Shown here one piece after another: positions 1 to 6,173 of a stretch of DNA of 13,212 bases; the stretch's first letter is position 1; every line of letters begins with the position of its first letter. The notes beneath the pieces were generated by a model, which did not search any database, was not told the DNA's origin, and saw nothing but the letters and a program-made list of their open reading frames with translations. The stretch is from positions 1-13,212 of the forward strand of contig CAAGRQ010000119.1 in assembly GCA_900772705.1 (NCBI GenBank), in the 5' to 3' direction. The translations under genes were made by a program, and so were the position numbers. The DNA comes from Clostridia bacterium. Its GTDB lineage: Bacteria; Bacillota; Clostridia; Oscillospirales; Acutalibacteraceae.

Positions 1-802
1 ACGGATTATAAAAGAATATAAAAATCAGAAACAATGTATTGTTACCGAAAAAAACGGAAACAATCAGTGAAAGAAAAAGCGGAGTAGAAAATCTGCTTTT
101 TATTTTTTTGAAAAGAGAAAGATATATTCCTATCGGCAAGAAAACATTTGCAAAATATCTGCCGGTCAAATAGGTTGAGACTGCCGACAGCGGTTGAGAA
201 AGGTCGGCTTTGAAAATATTGAGTGCTCCTGCGACAAGGCTGTTATTAATCACAGTCGAGCCGCCGTAATCCTTAAAATAAAACAAATCGGAAAAAAGAC
301 TGCCAAACATAAAAATATACGCATCACAGAGTCCGCCGAAAGCAAAAGAATTACCCGAGATGACGGCAGCGAGGGCTCTTATCCCCTTTTCCCACAGCGA
401 AAAAGCAAAGCCGAAAATAACCCCCGACAAAATTCCTATTCCCACAGAAAGAGGCAAAAGATATTTCATTTTAAGTTCGCCGAGATATTTTGTAAAGGCA
501 AAGGACAACAAAACCGAGAAACCAAAGCCGAATGCTTCTTTGCAAACAGAAAAACACAATAAATCAGAACACAAAACGGCAGAAACAATAACGGCGCTCG
601 TTTTAGAATCCCGAGTGACAAATGAAGCGATGAAAGCGCAAACCACGGTGCACCAAAGAAACGGTTCAACTTTTGCAAAATCAAATTCATCAAAGAACGG
701 AAAAAACGAAAGTATACCGACAATTATAAAACAAAAAGACATAAAACATATCGGCAGGCTCAGAGCGTTTACCGTTCTGTTTTCGGATGTAAAAATATTC
801 AT
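1..802 (-). CDS. Divergent PTS EIIC-like integral membrane protein (partial, C-terminus beyond window)
   Basis: An uninterrupted minus-strand frame of 267 codons starts at ATG 802 and is still open at base 1. An in-frame stop lies upstream near 868. The translation is strongly hydrophobic with about seven or eight membrane segments, so it is an inner-membrane protein. Its layout follows the glucose/N-acetylglucosamine EIIC family: an N-terminal helix (SLPICFMSFCFIIVGIL), a helix pair with SAVIVSAVL, a segment NSFAFGGLCDAYIF where EIICs have an AFGIYGF-like run, and GRYFANVFLPIGIYLSL where they have GGFLFKMYGLPAAAIAIW. The EIIC signatures are not kept: the GLHH-type site reads GSLFSDLFY, and the GITEPIEF site reads GNNTLFLIF. 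It may therefore be a divergent or repurposed permease rather than a working sugar transporter. The ribosome site is weak (GGGG about 12 bases upstream). The coding frame is certain; the family call rests on remembered alignment. Confidence 0.6.
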   Translation of the reverse strand, partial: MNIFTSENRTVNALSLPICFMSFCFIIVGILSFFPFFDEFDFAKVEPFLWCTVVCAFIASFVTRDSKTSAVIVSAVLCSDLLCFSVCKEAFGFGFSVLLSFAFTKYLGELKMKYLLPLSVGIGILSGVIFGFAFSLWEKGIRALAAVISGNSFAFGGLCDAYIFMFGSLFSDLFYFKDYGGSTVINNSLVAGALNIFKADLSQPLSAVSTYLTGRYFANVFLPIGIYLSLFKKIKSRFSTPLFLSLIVSVFFGNNTLFLIFIFFYNP

Positions 803-864
803 ATTAAGACTATGCCCCAAACACAAAAAAGTTATACAAAAAAGCAAAACAAAAAAATATGAAT

Positions 865-870
865 ATTATA
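865..870 (-). promoter_or_regulatory. Possible -10 box for the EIIC-like gene
   Basis: A perfect TATAAT on the minus strand lies 62 bases ahead of the start codon at 802. No convincing -35 box stands 16-18 bases upstream, so this is a weak call in an AT-rich divergent gap (803-944). The gap holds no gene that I can support. Confidence 0.3.
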
Positions 871-880
871 AAATAGATGA

Positions 881-910
881 TTAAAACAAAAGAAATGAGG
901 TAAATATATT
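881..910 (+). promoter_or_regulatory. Possible promoter of mazF
   Basis: TTAAAA at 881-886 and TATATT at 905-910 are separated by 18 bases and lie 35 bases ahead of the mazF start. Both boxes are imperfect and the region is AT-rich, so this is only a candidate. Confidence 0.3.
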
Positions 911-944
911 AGTGAACAAATAATTCTAAAAGGGTGAGTCAAAA

Positions 945-1286
945 ATGACAATTAAACGAGGCGACATCTACTACGCAGATTTAAGTCCCGTAATAGGCAG
1001 TGAGCAAGGCGGAGTAAGACCGGTTCTCATTGTTCAAAACGATATAGGAAACAAGTATTCCCCGACCGTTATTGCGGCGGCAATCACAAGCAGGCAGAGC
1101 AAAACCGATTTGCCCACCCACATTGAGGTTAACGCAAACGACTGCGGTTTGGCTAAGGACAGCGTTGTTTTGCTCGAGCAGGTGCGTACGATAGATAAGC
1201 GCAGACTGAAAGAAAAAATGGGTGCACTGCAAAGCAGTGATATGAACAAAATCAATAATGCGATTTCAATATCTATGGGATTGTAA
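945..1286 (+). CDS. mazF: MazF/NdoA-type endoribonuclease toxin
   Basis: The 113-residue product has the length and layout of PemK/MazF mRNA interferases, which cut single-stranded RNA at short specific sequences. It opens with [20 protein letters not shown], a typical MazF N-terminus. Arg25 (in [11 protein letters not shown]) and Thr48 (in AAAITSR) fall at the positions of the catalytic Arg and Thr of Bacillus MazF, and LPTHIEV (56-62) is the conserved second strand. A good ribosome site (AGGGTGAG, 931-938) precedes the ATG. In Bacillus the antitoxin gene ndoAI lies directly upstream. Here only 142 bases separate the start from the divergent membrane gene, and they contain no antitoxin-like frame. 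The gene is monocistronic, ending at a hairpin terminator. The cleavage site cannot be predicted. Family assignment is very secure; toxin activity is inferred. Confidence 0.95.
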   Translation: MTIKRGDIYYADLSPVIGSEQGGVRPVLIVQNDIGNKYSPTVIAAAITSRQSKTDLPTHIEVNANDCGLAKDSVVLLEQVRTIDKRRLKEKMGALQSSDMNKINNAISISMGL

Positions 1287-1307
1287 AAAACAAAGGAAGT
1301 ACATTAA

Positions 1308-1348
1308 AAGGCTGTCTTGCACAAGGTAAGACAGCCTTAATTTATTTT
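1308..1348 (+). terminator. Terminator of mazF, possibly bidirectional
   Basis: Perfect 11-bp stem AAGGCTGTCTT (1308-1318) / AAGACAGCCTT (1328-1338) with a 9-base loop, followed by a T-rich tail at 1341-1348. The minus-strand side is also followed by TTTAAT, so it may stop the convergent GH43-like gene as well. That gene's stop codon (1342-1344) lies in the tail. Confidence 0.88.
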
Positions 1349-2250
1349 GAAAAATTTTTAATTAATATATAATATTCGTCATCGGTGATATGCAACATTG
1401 AGCCGTGGCGTGGGTGAAAATCAAGGGAAAAGTCCTTTTTATCAACAGGCAAAAAGTTCATCATATCCTCGGTTTGTTGCATATAATAGCCGCCGTCCAC
1501 ATACAAATCCATAATCATAACATAAGTATCGGTACCCGTGATATTATACATACAGTTTCCCTCAACATGGCGTTCGGTGCAGGAAACAACATTATTTTCA
1601 TATTCCCTATACTCGCCGCAAAGGCTGTTTGAAATGCTGTGTGCTACAGTCTTAACACATTCGTCCTTATAGTACATATGATATTTATCGTCTTTTTTGA
1701 CTATATCTGCATCTATAACATCAAGTCCGCTCCTTGATGAAAACAACTCCGACGGCTTAGAAAAAGTCTTAAAATCGGCGGTGTATGTATACCATATGGC
1801 AAGCGGCTTTTCGCTGTTTTTATTATGGCACGAAAAATAGACCATATATTTTTTTGCTTTTTCGTCATACATAGCCTGCGGCGCCCATATTTTATCGGCA
1901 TCGGCAGTGCTGTCAAACGAATGAAAATCAACAGCGCATTCATCATACCAGTTAATCAAATCATCGCTCTTAAAGGTAACAATTCCGTGATTTGACTCCC
2001 AACCGTCATCGCTTTTCATATCCGTTGCAACTATATAAAAGCAGTCATTGCCCCGTAAAATAAACGGGTCACGGCAGCAGCGTGTGCCGAGCTTTTGCTC
2101 TATAACGGGTCGGTTATCATTAAGCGGCGTAAAATTATATCCGTCCTTTGAAACGGCAAAACATATTCTCTCTTCATTCGGTCGGTTGCCTAAAAAATAG
2201 CAAAAAAGATATGCGCCGTTTTTCGAGGCGGCAGGTTCGGCAAATTTCAT
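1342..2250 (-). CDS. Glycoside hydrolase family 43-like protein (five-bladed propeller), cytoplasmic
   Basis: The 302-residue product has no signal peptide and fits a single GH43-type beta-propeller, the fold of arabinofuranosidases, beta-xylosidases and arabinanases. Motifs appear in the expected order: CRDPFIL with candidate general-base Asp61, KIWAPQ (120-125) at the WAP position, VIDADIV with Asp180 as candidate pKa-tuning Asp, VEGN with Glu230 as candidate general acid, and RHGSM with His282 near the C-terminus. Repeated YxxYxxxD-type strands, such as KKYMVYFS and DKYHMYYKDE, fit propeller blades. A TGGAG ribosome site (2256-2260) supports ATG 2250. The gene stands alone between its own promoter and the terminator shared with mazF. 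Being cytoplasmic, it would act on short imported oligosaccharides. The substrate is unknown, and a related propeller clan (GH32/GH117-like) is a less likely alternative. Confidence 0.8.
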   Translation of the reverse strand: MKFAEPAASKNGAYLFCYFLGNRPNEERICFAVSKDGYNFTPLNDNRPVIEQKLGTRCCRDPFILRGNDCFYIVATDMKSDDGWESNHGIVTFKSDDLINWYDECAVDFHSFDSTADADKIWAPQAMYDEKAKKYMVYFSCHNKNSEKPLAIWYTYTADFKTFSKPSELFSSRSGLDVIDADIVKKDDKYHMYYKDECVKTVAHSISNSLCGEYREYENNVVSCTERHVEGNCMYNITGTDTYVMIMDLYVDGGYYMQQTEDMMNFLPVDKKDFSLDFHPRHGSMLHITDDEYYILIKNFSK

Positions 2251-2277
2251 ATATACTCCAAAAGTTTTATTTTTTTC

Positions 2278-2306
2278 ATTTTATCAAATATAATCGCACA
2301 AAGCAA
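2278..2306 (-). promoter_or_regulatory. SigmaA-type promoter of the GH43-like gene
   Basis: On the minus strand, TTGCTT (2301-2306) and TAAAAT (2278-2283) are separated by exactly 17 bases and lie about 27 bases ahead of the start codon. The -35 box lies inside the T-rich tail of the cdaR terminator. Confidence 0.6.
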
Positions 2307-2346
2307 GAAAAAGCACCACGAATTTTCAAAACGATTCGCGGTGCTT
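2301..2346 (-). terminator. Terminator after cdaR
   Basis: The 13-bp arms at 2334-2346 and 2311-2323 pair with a single A-C mismatch across a 10-base loop. On the minus strand they are followed by TTTCTTGCTT. The stem starts ten bases after the cdaR stop codon, so it ends the cdaA-cdaR transcript. Confidence 0.85.
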
Positions 2347-2355
2347 AAAAAATTA

Positions 2356-3678
2356 TTATTTTATCTCGGCAACATACTTGCCGTATACCCAACAACTGCT
2401 GTTTGAAACAACGATTTTAACCGGATATTTATTATCCTTTGTTCTTGTGCTGACATCGCATTTCATCGACAAATCGGAAGCGGTAATTTGAGTGCCTCTG
2501 GGTACAAGAACGGTAACCGTAGCGTCATCAAGATAGGTAACGCTGAGATTCTCGCCCGACTTTGCACCCTCAACGGTAATATCGCTTCTGCTTACCCTTA
2601 CAACCTGCTCAACATAATTTGAACTGATTGTAACGGTTGCTGTAACGGTGGGGACATTATCAAGCACTGCAACGCCGTTAATCGAATCGGTTGCAAAATC
2701 AAATTTCTGCGTTCCTACCGTGAGTTCGGAGAAATCAATAGTTCCTATATTTGCAGTGGAAATATCGGCACTTGCCAAAACTCCCGCTTTAAGATTATTA
2801 ACCGAATAAGAAACGCTGAACACGGAATCGTCTATTCCCTCCGGCTTATCCTCAAAGGTAGCCGAAACCGGAAGAGTCACAACCTTTAATACAGGGAGCG
2901 TAACGGAGATATTTTTTACCACCTTAGAACCGTCATTTCTGGAGGTCAAAGTAAGGTAATTCGTTATAATTCCGTCGCCGTCGATATAAACGTCGCAGTC
3001 CTGACTAAACTGCTCGGTCAAATCGGTTTTATCGCCGAAATTAACCTGACAGTAAAGTTTATTAATCTTATCGACATAGGTTTTCGGACCCGACAAGGGA
3101 ATCTTATCCTCGCTCAAAACCGGAGTACCGAAAACATAGCCGTCGGCAACAACACTGTCATCATACTGCAAATTGACATCAAACGTCTTTGTTTGGTCGA
3201 CATCGTAATAGCAATCAACTGCCGATGGATACACCGAATCAACGGAGAAGTCGAGAGTATTTGATTTATTCTTAACGGTAATCGGAACTTTTTGGTCGCC
3301 TGTTTTGCTGACGGACGAAGTATCAAAACCGATATCAAGGTCATTTTCGGTGACCTGACCGACGATATACTTTGCACCCGATACGGTAATGCTGACCTCA
3401 ACTGTGTCCTGAAGGGTATAATACTGCATACCGAGTTGCTCGCTGATTTGGTCCGAAAGTTTAATCGGAACTTCTACCTTAACAGTTCTCGTTTCCTCCG
3501 AGCCTACGCTGATGGAACTTGTTATCCAAACAACAACGGCAAGAAAAATAGACAAAGCAAACAAATACTTATCATTATAAATAAGTTTTGAAAAAGAAAA
3601 ATTGTGACGCTTTTTGTTTTTATTTTCAGCGGCGTTCGTTTTATTATTCTTTGGAGATTTTTCAGTTTTTTTACTCAT
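2356..3678 (-). CDS. cdaR: CdaR, YbbR-domain regulator of the c-di-AMP cyclase
   Basis: The 440-residue product starts with a Lys/Asn-rich cytoplasmic tail (about 1-30) and has one membrane anchor (about 38-57, around LFALSIFLAVVVWI). A long extracytoplasmic region of repeated all-beta YbbR domains follows (about four, roughly 65-150, 150-250, 255-345 and 350-440). The VEVPIKLSD and VTVSGAKYIV-like strands are typical. In Bacillus and other Firmicutes, CdaR binds the membrane cyclase CdaA and modulates c-di-AMP synthesis; that role is inferred here from homology and position. The start ATG overlaps the end of cdaA by 8 bases (ATGAGTAA). A consensus AGGAGG (3689-3694) lies inside cdaA 10 bases upstream, so translation is coupled. 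A terminator follows directly, so glmM is not part of this operon. Confidence 0.93.
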   Translation of the reverse strand: MSKKTEKSPKNNKTNAAENKNKKRHNFSFSKLIYNDKYLFALSIFLAVVVWITSSISVGSEETRTVKVEVPIKLSDQISEQLGMQYYTLQDTVEVSITVSGAKYIVGQVTENDLDIGFDTSSVSKTGDQKVPITVKNKSNTLDFSVDSVYPSAVDCYYDVDQTKTFDVNLQYDDSVVADGYVFGTPVLSEDKIPLSGPKTYVDKINKLYCQVNFGDKTDLTEQFSQDCDVYIDGDGIITNYLTLTSRNDGSKVVKNISVTLPVLKVVTLPVSATFEDKPEGIDDSVFSVSYSVNNLKAGVLASADISTANIGTIDFSELTVGTQKFDFATDSINGVAVLDNVPTVTATVTISSNYVEQVVRVSRSDITVEGAKSGENLSVTYLDDATVTVLVPRGTQITASDLSMKCDVSTRTKDNKYPVKIVVSNSSCWVYGKYVAEIK

Positions 3679-4603
3679 TACCCTTAAACCTCCTTGTTAT
3701 TTTTGAAATAATCTTATCGTCTGCGGAGGTTCCGCTGGGGATATATAAATTTGTAAGAATATCACGCATATCACCCGTTGATATATCGTGGTGGAGCGTT
3801 CCGTTTACGGCGTAGCTGATAGCACCCGTTTCTTCACTGACAACAAAGGCAATGGCATCGCTCTGCTCGGAAATGCCGATAGCGGCTCTGTGCCTGGTAC
3901 CGAGAGCGGAAGACACGGAATTATTATTCTTTGTAAGCGGCAGTATACAGCCTGCGGCATAAACGCTGTCGCCCCTGATAACCATTGCTCCGTCATGAAG
4001 CGGAGATTTGGGATAAAATATATTGCATAAAAGTTCTCTTGAGCATTTGCCGTCGATAACCGTACCGGTTGAAATAATATCGCCCAGAAGAGAATCGTTT
4101 TCAAAGACGATAAGAGCACCGATTTTATCGTCCGACATATCGGCGCACGCCTTACAAACGGCGTCAACGGTCTTTTTCATCTCCGCAATATCAACGGCAA
4201 CGCCCGAGTTAAATATACTCATAAACGCTTTTCTGGTGGTACACTTACCCATTTGCTCAAGGATATTACGAATTTCGGGGCTGAAAAGAATTACCAAGAT
4301 AAGAAGGATATTGGTAAATATCATTCTTAAAATATAACTCGACGCCACCATACCGAAGAAGGTAACAAGAAAGTAAACCAAGACGAGAAACAGCAATCCT
4401 TTAATAAGTTGCATCGCCCGAGTCTCACGAATTACTCTGATAACAAGAAAGAGTATTACGGCAACAAAAAGAATATCAATGAAATCAATCGCCCTAAAAG
4501 TGCTGAACAGACCCTTTACCTGCGAAAAGAAATCAACGATGGAGTTGCCCAAATTTTTTATATATCTGAATCTAAATTGGATAACCAAATCATACAAAGG
4601 CAT
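3671..4603 (-). CDS. cdaA: Diadenylate cyclase CdaA (membrane DAC-domain enzyme)
   Basis: Makes cyclic di-AMP from two ATP at the membrane; c-di-AMP controls potassium and osmolyte balance and wall homeostasis in Firmicutes. The 310-residue form has three membrane segments (about 43-59, 69-87 and 93-108), then a cytosolic DAC domain. Both catalytic signatures are intact: PLHDGAMVI (Asp204-Gly-Ala) and GTRHRAAIGIS (Arg237-His-Arg), followed by SEETGAIS. The protein is longer than Bacillus CdaA because of about 40 extra N-terminal residues before the first helix. I chose ATG 4603 because GTGGGA at 4613-4618 gives a ribosome site with 9-base spacing. GTG 4618 and ATG 4612 are in frame but lack well-placed sites. 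cdaR follows with an 8-base overlap. Transcription may start in the 56-base gap upstream or read in from the aminotransferase gene. Confidence 0.95.
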   Translation of the reverse strand: MPLYDLVIQFRFRYIKNLGNSIVDFFSQVKGLFSTFRAIDFIDILFVAVILFLVIRVIRETRAMQLIKGLLFLVLVYFLVTFFGMVASSYILRMIFTNILLILVILFSPEIRNILEQMGKCTTRKAFMSIFNSGVAVDIAEMKKTVDAVCKACADMSDDKIGALIVFENDSLLGDIISTGTVIDGKCSRELLCNIFYPKSPLHDGAMVIRGDSVYAAGCILPLTKNNNSVSSALGTRHRAAIGISEQSDAIAFVVSEETGAISYAVNGTLHHDISTGDMRDILTNLYIPSGTSADDKIISKITRRFKGNE

Positions 4604-4639
4604 ATTATACATTCCCACATTACAAATTTAACTGTATTT

Positions 4640-4668
4640 ATCATAACACAAAACGAGCAATAAATAAA
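4640..4668 (-). promoter_or_regulatory. Weak candidate promoter of cdaA-cdaR
   Basis: On the minus strand, TTTATT (4663-4668) and TATGAT (4640-4645) are 17 bases apart, 36 bases ahead of the chosen cdaA start. The -35 match is poor. No terminator is visible after the aminotransferase gene, so read-through could also drive cdaA. Confidence 0.3.
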
Positions 4669-4674
4669 GTATAT

Positions 4675-5805
4675 TCATAACTTTTTTACAACATCAACAA
4701 AAGTTAAACATTCTTTTTTAACATTAAACACACCCGGACTGACTCTGACAGTGCCGATTTTTTCCGTATTAAAATGCTTATGCGCAAGCGGTGAGCAATG
4801 AAGTCCCGCTCTGACGCAAATACCGTTATCCCCCAAAACAGAGGCAACTTTTTCGCACGGCATATTTTTAACATTAAATGAGAGAATCGGCATTGTCTTA
4901 TTCTTTTTAGGACATGGAGTATACAAAATAACATTGTTAAGAGAAGAAAGCATATCATAAAGAGCAAAAATAAGCGACATCTCGTGACTGTATATTTTAT
5001 CCCTGCCAAAGGAATTAATAAAGTCTATGCCTCGTCCCACGGAAATAATACCCGTATTATTAAGAGTACCTGCCTCGAATCTGTCGGGGAAAAAATCGGG
5101 CTGAGTAAGAAGCGACGAACTGCTGCCCGTGCCGCCCTCCATAAGAGTATCAAGAGAAATATTATCACCGACAGCCATAAATCCCGTGCCCATTAAGCCG
5201 TAAAGGCACTTATGCCCCGGAGCGCAAAGAATATCTATATTATCTCTCTTTGCGTTTATGTCGGCTACTCCTGCACCCTGTGCACCGTCAACAATAAAAC
5301 GTATGCCGTGATTTTTGCAGAGTGTACCTATCTTTCTTATCGGAAGCGAAACGCCGAAAACATTTGACGAATGAGTGCAGACAATCAGAGAAGTATTCTC
5401 CTTTATGAGAGATGAAAAGGCTGCAACCGTCTCGTCTTCGTCAAAAGAAAACGGTGCAATATCATAAGTGCAAACGCCGTCAAGATAAAGTTTATTCACC
5501 ACTCTGGCAACGCTGTTGTGCTCAAGAGATGAAATAATTATATGCTCTCCCCTTTTAACGCTGCCCTTTATCGCCGTATTAAGTGCCTCGGTACAATTCT
5601 TGGTAAAAACAACATTTTGGGGAGAAAAGCCGAAAAACTCACCCACTCTTTCTCTGACCGAATATATTTTTTCTGCCGAGGCAAGACTCTGTGTATAGCC
5701 TCCTCTGCCGCTGTTAAAAGAATAATTATTAACCGACGGCATAACAGATAAAAGTACATTTTTGGGTTTTGGGAAAGAAGTTGCCGCATTATCTAAATAT
5801 ATCAT
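4675..5805 (-). CDS. Cysteine desulfurase-like class V aminotransferase (PLP enzyme)
   Basis: The 376-residue product is a full-length fold-type I PLP enzyme of the NifS/SufS superfamily, closest to the group annotated as cysteine desulfurase family protein (TIGR01977-like). It begins with the hallmark MIYLDNAATSFPKP. SSLEHNSV places His96 over the PLP ring; VDGAQGAG carries Asp173 and Gln176; PGHKCLYG holds the Schiff-base Lys199; and AGLHCSPLAH supplies Arg332 and the persulfide Cys337 on the active-site loop. It should take sulfur (or selenium) from cysteine (or selenocysteine) as an enzyme-bound persulfide. The start codon overlaps the stop of the DUF3343 gene in an ATGA, so the two are translationally coupled and the small protein is a candidate acceptor. 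No iscU, sufU, selD or tRNA-thiolation gene is nearby, so the end product is unknown. Confidence 0.9.
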   Translation of the reverse strand: MIYLDNAATSFPKPKNVLLSVMPSVNNYSFNSGRGGYTQSLASAEKIYSVRERVGEFFGFSPQNVVFTKNCTEALNTAIKGSVKRGEHIIISSLEHNSVARVVNKLYLDGVCTYDIAPFSFDEDETVAAFSSLIKENTSLIVCTHSSNVFGVSLPIRKIGTLCKNHGIRFIVDGAQGAGVADINAKRDNIDILCAPGHKCLYGLMGTGFMAVGDNISLDTLMEGGTGSSSSLLTQPDFFPDRFEAGTLNNTGIISVGRGIDFINSFGRDKIYSHEMSLIFALYDMLSSLNNVILYTPCPKKNKTMPILSFNVKNMPCEKVASVLGDNGICVRAGLHCSPLAHKHFNTEKIGTVRVSPGVFNVKKECLTFVDVVKKL

Positions 5806-6020
5806 AATACTTCATCGCCGATTATTCTGATTTTGTACCGACGCAAAAGTTCAACGGAGCGTTCAAGGTCCGAGGCGTCCACCCTCAATGCGAAACCGCA
5901 GCCGTCTGCCGCACCCGGATGCTCCAGGCGTGAAACGGAGGTTGAAATTCCGTTACTTCTGAGTATTTTTGCTCCTCTTTGGGCATTGGTGACAGAGCCC
6001 ACCTTTATTTCCTGCTGCAT
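5802..6020 (-). CDS. DUF3343 putative S/Se carrier-like small protein
   Basis: The 72-residue product matches the DUF3343 pattern (PF11823, described as putative Se/S carrier-like): a ferredoxin-like layout with VGSVTNAQRGAKILRSNGIS, then the conserved Cys-Gly in ADGCGFALRV, then a helix ASDLERSVELLRRY. The single Cys (in DGCG, about residue 41) would be the sulfur or selenium attachment point if the proposed role is right. The longer frame back to 6095 adds a hydrophobic stretch. I reject that start because ATG 6020 has a strong AGGTGA ribosome site at 6025-6030. The stop overlaps the start of the cysteine desulfurase-like gene by four bases (ATGA), and this pairing is common in Clostridia. 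Family call is good; the biochemical role is unproven. Confidence 0.85.
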   Translation of the reverse strand: MQQEIKVGSVTNAQRGAKILRSNGISTSVSRLEHPGAADGCGFALRVDASDLERSVELLRRYKIRIIGDEVL

Positions 6021-6063
6021 ATTATCACCTCGTTTTTGCAGGGTACTATAATATAATATGCCG

Positions 6064-6123
6064 AAAAATAAAAATAGACATAAACCATACAGCACAATAA
6101 AATGCGATATACGATTTATGTCT
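6064..6123 (-). terminator. Long hairpin with T-rich tail, terminator of the acidic-protein gene
   Basis: On the minus strand the outer arms AGACATAAA (6115-6123) and TTTATGTCT (6076-6084) pair perfectly. The 30-base interior continues as a second stem of about 12 pairs with several G-T pairs and one mismatch. The last arm is followed by ATTTTTATTTTT. It lies 51 bases after the stop of the acidic-protein gene and ahead of DUF3343, so it separates the two transcripts. Confidence 0.7.
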
Positions 6124-6173
6124 GAAACAGAAATTATATTACAGCGTGATTCATGGGCTTTATCGACGGTCTG

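Noticed and set aside
466..723. Minus-strand frame of 85 residues that looks hydrophobic.
   Set aside because: It overlaps the longer EIIC-like frame on the same strand in a different phase. The longer frame has family-like structure and remains open to the window edge.
194..884. Two overlapping plus-strand frames (194-562 and 360-884) that could be read as genes ahead of mazF, even as an antitoxin.
   Set aside because: Both are Lys/Asn/Thr-rich shadows of the long, uninterrupted hydrophobic minus-strand frame that spans the region. Neither has a convincing ribosome site or a recognisable domain.
4619..4674. Search for a terminator between the aminotransferase gene and cdaA.
   Set aside because: No stable stem with a T tail can be drawn in this AT-rich gap, so no terminator is claimed.
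6021..6095. Upstream extension of the DUF3343 frame giving a hydrophobic N-terminus that could pass for a signal peptide.
   Set aside because: The internal ATG at 6020 has a strong AGGTGA site, the usual DUF3343 length is matched from there, and the extension runs into the terminator hairpin of the neighbouring gene.
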